A stretch of DNA of 64,000 nt, from contig CAXKWD010000001.1 in NCBI GenBank assembly GCA_964059195.1, forward strand, positions 214,714,484 through 214,778,483, read 5' to 3'. Below, one piece after another: positions 21,329-32,204 of this stretch. The DNA comes from Ectobius pallidus. Lineage: Eukaryota > Arthropoda > Insecta > Blattodea > Ectobiidae. Position 1 is the first letter of the stretch; the number at the start of each line of letters is the position of its first letter. The notes under the pieces were generated by a model that searched no databases, was not told the origin of the DNA, and saw only the letters and a list, made by a program, of their open reading frames with translations. A program made the position numbers and the translations under genes.

Positions 21329-22008
21329 CTTGCTCGCCCGCTTCGTGAGACATCGGGTATACTCGGCGATGTTCGTCTCTCGCAGTCTAAACTTTCATGA
21401 CGACTACAAAATTAGCAAGGAAAACCGTTTCTTTATTATATAAGGCCTAAGTGAAATGAACACAATGAACAAATATTCTAATTTTATTTTTACTTACAAT
21501 TTTCATAGCTCTGAACCACAAACATTTTTAATAATCTACCAGTGTAATTTTCTTAAAAATCCTGGAGTCAATGAATAATGGCGGGCGAAGCCGGGGGCAA
21601 CAGCTGTAAAATATTGATGGTTTTATCTCTTGAAATATCGCTGATAATAATAATCCAAACAAACCATTCCTTCCCTTGAAACATTATATAATTTCTGAAA
21701 ATTACACTGAATTGATCAAATAAAATTCACATCATATTCATGTCAATAAACAGCTGAGAAACAATACGTATTATGTGTTCACAGGTTCTTTGGAACTGCA
21801 TAATCGATTCTGAAATAGTTTTCCCAGGGGGCGCTTTCATGTCGTGGAATGTACTCTAAAGCAGGAATTTTAGCTGTTTCATTAATTATTAATGGCTTAG
21901 TTTATGAATGATTCGCGTGCAAGTGTTAATAAATATAATGCTTTAATAATTATTATACTCTACATTTTTAATTTTTAAAAGAATTATCGTGGCGAAGCCA
22001 CGGGCACC
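21329..22008 (-). repeat. interspersed repeat family G, copy 2
   Basis: Near-identical to the copy at 19155, in the same orientation and 2.2 kb away. It ends CGTGGCGAAGCCACGGGCAC with a one-base loss in the hairpin. Confidence 0.75.
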
Positions 22009-22026
22009 TCCTAGTATATTACATTT

Positions 22027-22258
22027 CGTAGTTTTCCCCAGTGTTGCCGCTCTCATTAACTACTTTTTAAGTGAAGTAAACGTGCTGTGGTATGTATTTG
22101 GCAGCATTGTACTGGCCTGCAGAAAAGTGTGAATAAGTCTAATTACCTTTCTATTCACTGATTGACAGGTCGAAAAGGATTAGGGTGGCAGCAGGTAGAG
22201 GCAGTTCCTGGGAAAAGAGTACCGTATTTATGCAACTGCAATGGGCAGAGGAAGTAAA
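22027..22258. repeat. repeat R8 fragment joined to an R4 end
   Basis: TTCCCCAGTGTTGCCG, AAGTGAAGTAAACGTGCTGT and CACTGATTGACAGGTCGA match 31360-31540 and 50085-50270. It ends at TGGGCAGAGGAAGTAAA, the terminus seen on R4 elements. Confidence 0.6.
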
Positions 22259-23080
22259 AATCCTCACATTTTACAATAAAAAAACACTCTACTAGGCCTA
22301 ATCTTATGTCTCGATTTTCCGTCTTTTCAGATATTATTCAATACGAATATTACAGGACCCTTAGCGTTATCAACGTATACAATGCCCCCCCCCCCAAACA
22401 ACTTCACAAGTTGCTTTAACAGATGGCGTTAAAACAAAAAATAAAACTGGGCCTTCCTTAATATTCCCCCTTGTCTTCATATATTATCAAAAACAAAAAT
22501 ACAGTGAAACACGGAATATCTCTCACGCAAGAAGTGAGTGACGATCTGAAAAAAAAGTCGCATTTTATGACAATTTGTATCGGTTAATTGCATAATTCGC
22601 ACGAGTTTGCGAAATTCGGCCGGATAAAAAAAAATAGGTGAGTGGATGGGATATTCAATATTGCCTGTTGTTTCTAAACATACTCTGTGATTTTCGTCAG
22701 AATTTTATGCATTTGGTATGCCACAAGGGAAATACGAGAACTCGACAGAATTTATACCTACTGTATCAAGTAATTTTCTCGGTAACATGGCAGAATTAGT
22801 CTATAGGCCTACAGAAAGCATTAAGACTTCTACGCAAATGTTTCTGCGATGTTCAACTGGTTCAAAAAGTGATTTGTTTCAAACAAATTGTTGCCAACCA
22901 AAAGAGTCTGAATTCAGCTACATAAGAAATTAGCAAAAGGTTTTTCGTTTACTTTTCTAAGCACAAGCGAACTGAAATTATGTTCCTTTTAAAATATACG
23001 ATTCAAAATAACAAAAAAAGTCGTATGATGTTCGAAGTTAGCGAGATTTGTTAAGTTCTTATAACGGTCTTCATCGTAAA
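22259..23080. other. AT-rich stretch, nothing recognised
   Basis: A C(10) run at 22386 and a 71-codon frame at 22718-22933 without recognisable features. I do not call a gene. Confidence 0.3.
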
Positions 23081-23535
23081 TACCAGGCGCGTTCATAAAG
23101 TAAGTTTCCCTAGGGCCGTTTACACAAAACAAAATTTCATGGAAATATGTATTGCAACAGATATAGCAAGTGTTCAGCTACTTCTCAACATTATCGCCAC
23201 AGAAATTGAGAAATTTGTCATACCGTGAGACCAACTTCTGAACACTTGTGTCGTAGAAGTCTGCGCTTGGGATTTGAACCACTGTGTGAAACCATCTCCG
23301 CTTCTCATCATTCTCTGTCATTTATTGAGGTGTAGGAAAAGATGGAAATCACTGGGAGCGATGTCCGGACTGTAGGGTGGATGTTGAAACATCTCCTAGC
23401 CGAACTTTTGCAGGAGACTTGCAGGGAGGTGTTGAAGTCTGCAACCTACAGCTCGGACCGCGCATCCAGAGATTTTCATCTTTCCCTACCCCTCAAGAAA
23501 TGACAGAGAATGATAGAGAAACGAAGAAGGTTATC

Positions 23536-23670
23536 ACACAATTTGTTTATAAATTACAATTACCACCTGTGCTCAGTAATAAAACCTTAAAAAAGTTAGC
23601 CTACTTTGAGAAACATAAGGTTTTATATACTGAGCACAGGTGGTAATTGTAATTTATAAACAAATTGTGT
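23536..23670. repeat. small near-perfect palindrome (55-bp arms)
   Basis: The left arm starts ACACAATTTGTTTATAAATT at 23536 and the right arm ends with its complement at 23670. There is one 1-bp indel and a 24-bp loop that contains TTAGCCTACT. Host mariner sequence (GGTTATCACACAAT) occurs on both sides of the combined palindrome plus X insertion. Confidence 0.8.
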
Positions 23671-23706
23671 AGCTCGGTAGGAAAATGGAAATAATTGAGT
23701 TATCAC

Positions 23707-24307
23707 CACTGCCTTCTAAACTGTATTATTCGTGTATACACTGCCTGTCCTATACGGCTAATTTTGCGTACTCGGCGACATTACAGATGGCAGCACCATT
23801 CAGACCCAGATTGCTTCTTGTTTTTTGCTACGACATTGTTGATTATGTAGTGCTGAATGTTTAAAATTGTCTTATTCTAGGTACCGGTACTTAATTGCTA
23901 TGAATAAAATTTTGTAAAATAATAATTCTAAAATTTACTATCAATGCGTCTAATTAATTTATATTTATTTTAATTATTGCTCCAAAATTCCATTTCAAGG
24001 TAAGTGTCATATACCGGAATAATATTATGTTATAACTTATAAACAAATAACACAAGTATGTGTGTCTGTTTAATGCTTATTTTGACGCAGCAAACGCATA
24101 GAAGCAATGTACGGTAATGTATAGGGCACTGCCTTCTAGACTCTATTACTCGTATATTCTCGAGACGGCGGTTGTATAGGTGGCGGTGATTGCTGCAATC
24201 TGGGTGTGAACTGTGTCGCCTCTACTGGAGAAATTAGGCAATTGAGCAATTCTCTAAACTCCATCTTAAAATAAAGCATAGGACAGGCAGTGTAATTCTC
24301 GAGACGG
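23707..24307. mobile_element. element X, copy 1 (601 bp)
   Basis: It starts CACTGCCTTCTAAACTG, ends CTCGAGACGGCG and is flanked by 8-bp duplications GTTATCAC (23699-23706, 24308-24315). Internal repeats include ACACTGCCTGTCCTAT near both ends (inverted) and TTCTCGAGACGGCGGTT twice. A second copy is at 36259. The 8-bp duplication and CAC ends fit a hAT- or P-like DNA transposon, but I cannot decide which. Confidence 0.7.
24136..24264 (-). CDS. 42-codon Pro/Gln-rich ORF inside element X copy 1
   Basis: The frame starts MEFRELLNCLISPVEATQ and ends REYTSNRV before TAG, with a QQSPPPIQPPS centre. The same 42 residues are encoded in copy 2 (36734-36862), with only one synonymous base change seen. 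No homologue is recognised. It may be a 5-prime coding exon captured by, or native to, the element. Expression is unproven, and recent duplication alone would explain the identity. Confidence 0.3.
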   Translation of the reverse strand: MEFRELLNCLISPVEATQFTPRLQQSPPPIQPPSREYTSNRV

Positions 24308-24555
24308 CGGTTATCACACAATGGTTCAAATCCCAGGCGGGAGATTTCTATGGCACATGTATTCAAAAGTTGGTCCCACGTTATGACAAATGTCTTAATT
24401 CCAGTGGCAAATATGTTTAAAAAAAAGTACTTGAACGCTGTATCTATTGCAGTAAATATTTCCATGAATTTTTTTTTATTTGTGTAAACGGCCCTAAGGA
24501 AACTTACTTTGTGGACGCGCATCGTAGCTATTACATAGGCTACATTACTTACTAG

Positions 24556-25138
24556 CATGTGCCCGCGGCTTCGCCCGCGATAATTATTTCAAAAATTAAA
24601 AATTAAGAGCATAATAGTTAAATCATTATATTTATTAACACCCAAATCACGTGGACTACATACCACGATTAGATAGCATTGATTGGTAAAAGCGACCTCA
24701 GATTCGAGTTCCTTGGTCCAGAAAACCCCTGTATAGTGAGTTTCGTCCAAATAAAACAATGTTTGACCATATTAGGGCTTACAACATTCAAGCGATCGCG
24801 AAAGTTTTATTTCAAGGTATGACAAAAATAGACAAAGCCAACTGTAATTGTCAAACTTCCATTTAATTTAATTCCAAACCCATCTGAAACCCACTGGCAA
24901 CAATATGTTTTAATGTCAAATGTGATTCGGATTCGATAATTATGTGTAAGAAGGGATTAAGTATTCTCAAAAACATTTGATTTTTGGCATTTAAAATCAG
25001 AATTTTTCAAAATCCTTTCTTAGTGAGCACCTACATTATGAAACGAAGGTACTGTCAAAATTCCAAGTCTCTACCTGTTATAGTTTAGGCTGTACGTTGA
25101 TTCCTGTCAGTCAGGACAAAGCCTTTTATACCTTATAC
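24556..25138 (+). repeat. interspersed repeat family G, copy 3
   Basis: It begins GTGCCCGCGGCTTCGCCCGC. It ends in the block AAAATCCTTTCTTAGTGAGC, then CAAAATTCCAAGTCTCTACC, then GTCAGGACAAAGCCTTTTAT. The same end block is at 60480-60620. Confidence 0.7.
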
Positions 25139-25153
25139 AGAGAGAAGATGATT

Positions 25154-25857
25154 AGGGAAAGGCATTTCATGACCATAAAATAGTGGAAAAAATGCAAAAT
25201 AAAAAATGCATTTATGACCTAAAAATAGTGAAAAAATTACAATTTTAAAAAAAGACCAATAAATGTCCTATTATTAGGCCAACATATATTTAGTTTTTTA
25301 AAGTAGTGATTTGCTATAAGCACTTTAACGCATGAGAGTGCGTTATATATTAATTAAAAATATAAAAGAAGTAAATCATACTACTTGGACACCCTTAGCG
25401 AAAAAAAAACTTTCTAAACTGGCACGCCCATCAAATTGTCCCTAGCAATTTAAAAAGAATGAAATAATAATTCTTTATTGCTACAAGTCAAACTGCCGTG
25501 GTGTTTACAATAAACCTGAATTAAAATGAACTATGAACACTGGCGGAGATTCTTAAATAAAAACGATTGTCTGTTGTCTGAAAGTAACGATTTGTACATG
25601 GAATAGCTCCTCTCTACCTCCACTGAAACATGACCTATAATGCCGAAAAATATCTAAAAATGCAGAAAATGACCTAAAAATTGCCAAAAAAATTACTTCT
25701 CTTGAAAATGACGAAAAATGCAAAATAAAGCAAATAATGCACACACAATTTTCCCTTATATAATCAATTATTTCATGAAACACGTTTAAATATATTCGAA
25801 CTATCTTTTAACCTTCATGTAAAAAAGATGCAAAATCATCAAATGCTTTGCCCTACT
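25154..25857. mobile_element. TIR element of hAT style (704 bp)
   Basis: TAGGGAAAGGCATTTCATGA is mirrored at the right end (inverse of TAGGGCAAAGCATTTGATGA). The flanking 8-mers do not match well, so the target duplication is unproven. It shares its right half with 1-313. Confidence 0.5.
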
Positions 25858-25914
25858 TATGACATAGGCATATAAGTAAAAAATCTAGAGTAAAATAGGG
25901 TAGACTATGCTAAC

Positions 25915-26534
25915 AAATGCATTAAATAAATACAGCATCTTGAAGTGAAAAAATGCATTAAATAAATACAGCATCTTGAAGTGAACAAATGCATTAAATA
26001 AATACAGCATCTTGAAGTGAACAAATGCATTAAATAAATACAGCATCTTGAAGTGAACAAATGCATTAAATAAATACAGCATCTTGAAGTGAACAAATGC
26101 ATTAAATAAGTACAGCATCTTGAAGTGAACAAATGCATTAAATAAATACAGCATCTTGAAGTGAACAAATGCATTAAATAAATAAATACAGCATCTTGAA
26201 GTGAACAAATGCATTAAATAAATACAGCATCTTGAAGTGAACAAATGCATTAAATAAATACAGCATCTTGAAGTGAACAAATGCATTAAATAAATACAGC
26301 ATCTTGAAGTGAACAAATGCATTAAATAAATACAGCATCTTGAAGTGAACAAATGCATTAAATAAATACAGCATCTTGAAGTGAACAAATGCATTAAATA
26401 AATACAGCATCTTGAAGTGAACAAATGCATTAAATAAATAAATACAGCATCTTGAAGTGAACAAATGCATTAAATAAATACAGCATCTTGAAGTGAACAA
26501 ATGCATTAAATAAATACGGCATGTTGAAGTGCCA
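25915..26534. repeat. 36-bp satellite, 17 units with a 7-unit higher-order period
   Basis: The unit is AAATGCATTAAATAAATAC followed by AGCATCTTGAAGTGAAC. Units start at 25915, 25951, 25987 and so on. Units 8 (26167) and 15 (26423) each carry the same extra AAAT and are exactly seven units (256 bp) apart, showing that a seven-unit block was duplicated. Because 36 is divisible by 3 the array is open on the minus strand in long frames (181 and 212 codons). These are artefacts of the repeat. Confidence 0.95.
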
Positions 26535-26948
26535 GGAGAGGCAGTCTGCGCGAGGAAGAACCTACTTGTGATTGCCGTATTTACAGCCAAGTTGGAATAA
26601 ATCAAACGCAAATTAATCGAGGGAGAGAGCAACAGGTAGAGGAGACGCAACAGTTGGCGGCCCTGGGGTCCCAAACACAAACACAACTCTCGTATCAGCT
26701 CAAGAGGCAATATCATACCCTGAACGCCATACGAGCAACTTAGTACGCTTAAGCTATCAGATGCAGAAGGAGGAAAAATAGAATGTAGAGTATGACATGT
26801 ATACCTTAGCACAGAGGTTCAATATATCAGAGCGCCACTGCCGACCACAATTCTGAAGTGGGCGAAAAAGATTAAATTTTGAAAAACTGCGAATTCGTTT
26901 TTATTTTTTTAGTTTCCCTAACAAAAAATCTGATGTGAAAGTCACATA
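26535..26948. other. flank of the satellite, nothing recognised
   Basis: More GC-balanced than average (GGAGAGGCAGTCTGCGCGAG) but without an ORF independent of the satellite. No function is seen. Confidence 0.3.
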
Positions 26949-27975
26949 ACTTCCTCTGCCCAAATAAAAGTTTGCAGCATTTGCGCTAATTATGTTATAA
27001 ATATCTTATAGCCCCTTCTTTGAATGTTGCGATTAAAAACGCAGGCTATGGGGAAAAAAACAAGTGACTGCAAACGTTTATTGAACTTTCCGCTGTTAAG
27101 AATAATTTCTGAAATTTATCAAATATTGCCCTCAGATATTTCTTTACTGTAAGCAGGGCCAACAGTACATTTTTCTCACTTCACGTGCTTATAAAGAATA
27201 AAATGCCTTAAATGTCCGCGTATTGAGTGGTTCACCAGGCAAGTTGGTACGTTACAACCACCCTTCAGAAAATGTTTTTGAAATGGTATAAGCAATCCAT
27301 GTACAACATTTAAAGGAAATTGTTTGAGCTGTTTGAGAAAATAGCAAAAAACAAAATATTCTTCATGTAAAGTCCCCTTAAATATAAGAGAAGGTTGTCG
27401 CCAATCTTCACAGCCTCAGAAGGTACCTAACCCAAATACAAAATTTTGTTTTCGTACGATTTACAAGAAGCCGTATTGCAAAAAGCACGTATTCACAGTG
27501 GGTTGCTTATAACTACCCTTCAGAGAATTTGTTCGAAAAAATGTTTCAAATAAAAGTTTTAGCTCTTGGTACAAGCAATCCATGCGCAAAATTTAAAGAA
27601 AATCGTTAGAGCCGTTTTCGAGAAAATCGTTAGAGCCGTTTTCGAGAAAATCGCGAAAAACGAAATTTTCTTCATGTAAAGTCCCCTTAAAAATAAGGGA
27701 AATTTGTCGCCAATCTTCGAATCACATCTTCAGAAGATACCTGACCCAAATATGAAATTTTGTTTTCATACGGTTCTCCGTTTCAGCCTGTTCACAAACT
27801 TCCACACAGACAGACAGACACACACACAGACATGTTTCCAAAAATAGTTTTGGATTCAGGGGGCCTTGAAACGTGTATATATGCTAAAAACTCAACTTCG
27901 AATTTTGGGGTCGAAAACCATACTTCCTCTACCTATAGTATCCTACCTATGGTTCTGGCAGAGGAAGTAAATATC
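26949..27975. repeat. interspersed repeat R4, copy 1
   Basis: The ends are ACTTCCTCTGCCCAAAT and GGCAGAGGAAGTAA (inverted 12-14 bp). Inside are two diverged subrepeats around AATTTAAAGAAAATCGTTAG and GAGAAAATCGCGAAAAACGA, then CAGACAGACAGACACACA near the right. Related pieces are at 46563-48745, 51300-51710, 62575-62745 and the end at 22243. Confidence 0.7.
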
Positions 27976-28210
27976 AGCATTCGGAAATATCGGAGTTCAT
28001 CGATATAATTTTAATTTGTAAACTTCAATTGGTTTTGTTTCCCTGACTTCCAAACGTCTCTGGGTTCGAAGGGACAAACAGAACATAAGAATCTAGGTGA
28101 GAACTTCTTCATTTCTCAGCCTAATTGTATATTTTCAACAATTAGAATGTCACATTAAAATGTAGACCTATATATTTAAAACTTTGTTCTAAGTTCTTAA
28201 TTATTAAAAT

Positions 28211-28285
28211 GTTTAATACCGGTGAGCTCGGTCAATTAAATAAAATAAATGATACCAGGTGCTCAACTATTAGGCCTATACAGAG
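28211..28285. repeat. half copy of foldback FB1
   Basis: GGTGAGCTCGGTCAATTAAA followed by ACCAGGTGCTCAACTA matches the left side of the element at 7331-7385. The right arm is missing, and a TAGGCCTA lies at 28271. Confidence 0.5.
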
Positions 28286-28459
28286 AGTTAACAAACAAAC
28301 AAAAAAAAAAATCCTGTACAAACTTCGGGAATGGGTTCCTTACACCAAAAGAAGGAAAAGGTTAATATGAACATATGCCCCATAATCCTTTGTTTTCTCG
28401 TTAGGAACTGTTCAACACATTGGTACACTCATAACACGTCAACACACAAAACTCATAAC

Positions 28460-29453
28460 TAGGGACCGGATTTTTAGGTTTTTAAAAACACTGTTTTAGG
28501 TTTTCCATTAGGTGAAATAAGTTTTTTTAGGTTTTTTGTCCAAAATATCGTTTTCGGGTAGAATAATTAGTTTAATGAATTTGAAAGTGCTACATAGGAT
28601 TGAGTACATAATACTTGTAAAGTTTAACTTAACAAAATTGACTTAAATTTGTGTAAACTTGCTCTAAGACATCATACAATTGAAGAAAGAAAGAATAAAC
28701 AATCAAAAGAAGTAGTGAAAATAAGATTGCCTCACATTTCCTGGTTACAGTATATTACTAAATATTTTTCAAGATTCTCAACTGTGAAGTTCTTCCTGTT
28801 ATCTCTTAGTTAATAGTTAATACTGTATTTAGACACTGCTCTTCTCAGGATTCGAATCCAATGCTTCTAATTTAGTGAGTAAAATACTTTATGGTTGGAT
28901 GTGGATATAATGTGAAACTCGATTTCATTTGTTTCGACATAATTAACACGTCTTCTTAAAACTCACAGTGTGACCACTCAGTATGAATAACAGGGAAGTA
29001 CTAAAGGCAAACAAAAAACAAGCGGTTTAAAACACATAAATATATATCCTTGATCATACATGGCAACAATGGTTGTTCGTACGAATATTTTAAAAGGAAT
29101 ACGCCAGTACTCTTTTCCTCTCTTGATACTGTCCGTCCTAGACCACAATGGGTTGAATGAACCGCTGGTAGTATTAATTTCTACCCGACAAAAATATTCT
29201 CTCCCCGCAAAATATCGATTTCTCAACTGACAAACAAAAAAGACAAAAAAAGGAGCCTAAATTAGATATTTTAGGTTTTATATCCCGTTTAGGTATAGGC
29301 CTATTTAGGTTTTTATACCCCATTTAGGTATTTTTAGGTGCCACAGAATTAATGTGGGTGAATCCTATGGATATGATTCGAAAAAGCGTATGAGCGCTTT
29401 TTGTTTTGGAAGTAAGGAAAAAAATAGGTAAAAACCTAAGAATCCGGTCCCTA
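28460..29453. mobile_element. hAT-type element H4, copy 1 (994 bp)
   Basis: The termini are TAGGGACCGGATTTTTAGG and the inverse of TAGGGACCGGATTCTTAGG. It has perfect 8-bp target duplication CTCATAAC (28452-28459, 29454-29461). It is about 90% identical to the copy at 58688. Near the right end a TAGGCCTA at 29296 is absent from that copy. No transposase ORF. Confidence 0.9.
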
Positions 29454-29594
29454 CTCATAACAAATACTCGAAATGTCCTGCATGCATGTCTAGAAGCAAG
29501 AGGAGGACACGTATAGACTAATATAATATAATGTATTTTAACACTTTAAGAGAGATTGTAAATAAATTTTAATTTTTGTTCTTGAATTTTATTT

Positions 29595-30205
29595 GTAGAC
29601 TGTCAAATGCATGTATGTATGTTTATACATTGATTATAAATTTATGTAAATAAAATCAGTTATTTTTTCCTTCTGAAGCAGAAAATGCAAACCAGCGATC
29701 TGTTAAATATCACGCATTAAACAAACAACACTTCAAAGACAGCACCACTAGCGACGAAAAAAAGTTAATACACTCAATGTAATTACTAAATAAGGAAGCA
29801 AACGACAGGAAAATGACAAAATAATGACCTAAAATTGAAATAAATGCCCTAAAAATATAAAATTGCATAAAATGAAAAAAAAAATGACCTAATAAAAATG
29901 CTTTTCTATAATATAGAGGCCATGATTAGGATTTATCCACAAGTTGGCCATGTCTATGCAGCATCAATAAAAAGATGACATGTCATTAGAATCCGGGCCC
30001 TGGTTATTATGAACACGGAACGATCTTGAGACCTTAGGGTAGTAGCTTAAATAAATAGCCCCTTTATTTGTGTTTTATTTGTAGACTGTCAAATGCATGT
30101 ATGTATGTTTATATAATACATACAAATTTATGTTAATAAATTCTGAAGCAAGGAAAATGTCAAATGCATACCAGTGATCTTCTGTTAAATATCACGCAAC
30201 CCTGG
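29595..30205. repeat. direct repeats flanking a hAT H1-family right end
   Basis: GTAGACTGTCAAATGCATG followed by TATGTATGTTTAT occurs at about 29596 and again at about 30085. Each is followed by TCTGAAGCA and later by TGTTAAATATCACGCA. Between them lies the right end of an H1-family hAT (29720-30001, ending CCGGGCCCTG). Its left end is not found. Confidence 0.5.
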
Positions 30206-30745
30206 CAGAGATTTTGCTCTGTCTTGTTTGAGAAAGCTCTTCCACACCGGCGCTAATGCGAAACCAGTGTTGCAATAAACAGCATCTGGCGCGTTCGCAA
30301 ATCACAGTAAATCTGTCCACCTGCTTGCTATCAAGAGAAAAAAAAAAGTGCAGAAAATAACAATCACTGTTCCCAACTTAGCGTACTTTTGTTCCCAGTT
30401 AACAGAATTAAAGGGCGCGCGTAGCGATGCGCGGCTGTTTTTTAATTCAACCCGCCACGGGTGGCAGGCCTTCTGTACAATACATCAATTAAGTCTAATT
30501 CCACTCGGGATTTTAACAGGAACCAGCCACAAACCAGTTAAGTTTCTGATAATCAGGGCTCAGGTACTTTGTAACATAGGTGGGTGTCCGTTGTTCTAAC
30601 GTTCTATTGTTAAGTAACACAAAACATTTATAAAAGAGAGTTCTTTCTACGTTGGTGTTTTTCAGCCATTTCCAGTTAAATTTTTCATAGTGGAAACTCG
30701 GATTTTCTGCACTCAGTACTGGTAACCTATCCTACCTGAGTACTT
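30206..30745. other. no gene recognised
   Basis: The 83-codon frame at 30348-30599 has no recognisable motif. Nothing else is seen. Confidence 0.3.
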
Positions 30746-31545
30746 AGCGCACTATTCGTGCCATTTTAAGAAGACCTGGTCCCAAACCATCGTCTACCTA
30801 AAATAGTATGTTGCGATACTAGTTCCGTAAGCAGTGCATACGGATCGAGGAAAGAGTTTTTTCAATTTCCGAGATCCGTTATGCGCTTATGGAACGAGTA
30901 TTGCATGCTATTTTTTGCACGATGATTATTTGTATCAATTGAATTATATTAATTGAGATATTAGCTGAAAATATTATGTATATACATTATTGAAGATAGA
31001 TGTTATATTTTAGAAAGTGATTCGCATGTGTTGGTTGTTATGGGGACCGAATATTGTCCTGTTAAAGCCGCCACAAACTGGGGGGCCTTGGTTCCGGCCT
31101 TCGATAAAGGCTTGTATTATGATGGTTTTTTACTTACGGCACTTGTGCTTTTTGTAATTTTTACAGCATTGAGATTTGTTTTGTTTTCATAGCAACCAGA
31201 TTGCGTGTGGGAATGTCAAGTTACGATCCACGGCAACAATATTCGTAAGTACCACTAATTAGTTACGTCGTGCAAAAAAGACAATAATAGCATTGTTCCC
31301 TAATCCGAAAATCTGCCCCGACACTAACAAAGAACAGGTGCTCTGGTAGTCGCGTGGATTTCCCCAGTGTTGCCGTTATCATTCACCACTTTTCAAGTGA
31401 AGTAAACGTGTGTGATATGCATTTGGCAACATTGTACTGGGTTAAAGACAAGTGTGAATACGCATAATTACCTTTCTATTCACTGATTGAGGGTCGAAGA
31501 GGATTTGAATGGCACCAGGTAGAGGCAGTTCTTGGGAAAAAATCT
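30746..31545. repeat. repeat R8 with repeat R3 (30801-31278) inserted in it
   Basis: R8 text GTGCCATTTTAAGAAGACC, CCCAAACCATCGTCTAC is interrupted at 30801 and resumes at about 31279 with AATAATAGCATTGTTCCC. The uninterrupted arrangement is seen at 49954-50290. The 478-bp insert is R3, with copies at 40271 and 49271. R3 begins around TAGTATGTTGCGATAC and ends GTTACGTCGTGCAAAAAA. No coding sequence. Confidence 0.75.
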
Positions 31546-31664
31546 TTAAAAGTGGCACCCACAATATACTTAATTTTCTTCTTGTTTGATTGTAGGATAC
31601 GTATCCTGTTTGTCAGCCCATTCAAATATCTTCCTCGGAAGATGTGTATGAGTATATATCGCAC

Positions 31665-31932
31665 ACAGATATATGAGCATTCATGAACCACAGATTATTG
31701 TCTCTGTTGGACATTACATGAGAATACATTAGGGCAATCAGTCATAGGTGAGAGGTTCCATCTGGTGCTGTGAATTGAGCTCCGGCTTAGCTCAGTTGGT
31801 AGAGCATTGGCGCGAATAGCCAAACGTTCTGGGTTCAAGTCCCAGTGCCGGAGGAATTTTTCTCCTATAATATTCTCATGTAATGTCCAACAGAGACAAT
31901 AATCTGTGGTTCATGAATGCTCATATATCTGT
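31665..31932. repeat. 62-bp perfect inverted repeats around a tRNA-like sequence
   Basis: Arms 31665-31726 and 31871-31932 are exact reverse complements (left arm starts ACAGATATATGAGCATTC). The 144-bp spacer holds the tRNA-like unit. The right arm is the native 3-prime tail of this family, because the copy at 37031 has it in the same place. The left arm is therefore an inverted duplicate of the tail. Confidence 0.9.
31781..31853 (+). tRNA. tRNA-like unit, copy 1 (probably tRNA-derived repeat)
   Basis: 73 nt that fold as a cloverleaf: acceptor TCCGGCT/TGCCGGA with one T-T mismatch, D-arm with A box TAGCTCAGTTGG, anticodon stem TTGGC/GCCAA with loop GCGAATA, T-arm CTGGG/CCCAG with B box GGTTCAAGTCC. 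The anticodon position reads GAA, but base 33 is C, not the near-universal U. A 54-bp identical 5-prime flank is shared with copy 2. It is followed by the hairpin GGAGGAATTTTTCTCC. It is more likely a SINE-type pol III unit than a translating tRNA. Confidence 0.5.
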
Positions 31933-32094
31933 CTTGAATGTTAACTGTACAATAACAGTGGGAGCCCGGTCACAAAAATCACTACTTAGTGTGCCTCACA
32001 GTACTGCATATAACATGACTTGTCTGTCTGTGAGGTAGACCATTAGGGCAATCAGTCATAGGAGAGAGGCTCCATCTGGTGCTGTGAATTGAGC

Positions 32095-32167
32095 TCCGGC
32101 TTAGCTCAGTTGGTAGAGCATTGGCGCGAATAGCCAAAGGTTCTGGGTTCAAATCCCAGTGCCGGAG
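32095..32167 (+). tRNA. tRNA-like unit, copy 2
   Basis: Near-identical to copy 1 (two base differences seen within the 73 nt). The whole 144-bp block 31727-31870 is repeated as 32041-32184, including 54 bp upstream. The tail is then cut, and the sequence changes to TATATATCGCAGG. It has the same unusual loop with C at position 33. Confidence 0.5.
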
Positions 32168-32204
32168 GAATTTTTCTCCTATAATATTCTCTTATATATC
32201 GCAG

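Larger units (their letters stand above)
23083..24524. mobile_element. palindromic mariner-derived foldback element, with nested insertions
   Basis: It is flanked by TA on both sides. The outer 45 bp are inverted repeats (AAAGTAAGTTTCCCTAGGGC / mirrored at 24480-24524). Both ends encode, reading outward, the mariner transposase C-terminus: plus strand near 24350 reads QKLVPRYDKCLNSSG and ends with a stop, and the minus strand near 23230 is its decayed twin. So the element is two mariner 3-prime halves head to head, with a small unique centre (about 23346-23480). It is interrupted at 23536-24307 by a small palindrome and element X. Confidence 0.7.

Noticed and set aside
25915..26534. Possible CRISPR-like array
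   Set aside because: Units are contiguous and identical with no variable spacers, and the context is an animal nuclear genome.
25885..26812. Long minus-strand ORFs of 181 and 212 codons with repeated MHLFTSRCCIYL-like units
   Set aside because: They are translations of the 36-bp satellite; the repeat length is a multiple of three and the frame is open by chance in two registers.
31781..32167. Two functional tRNA-Phe (GAA) genes
   Set aside because: Position 33 is C rather than U, the acceptor has a mismatch, the sequence is unlike animal tRNA-Phe, and flanks and tail are repeated with a third decayed copy.
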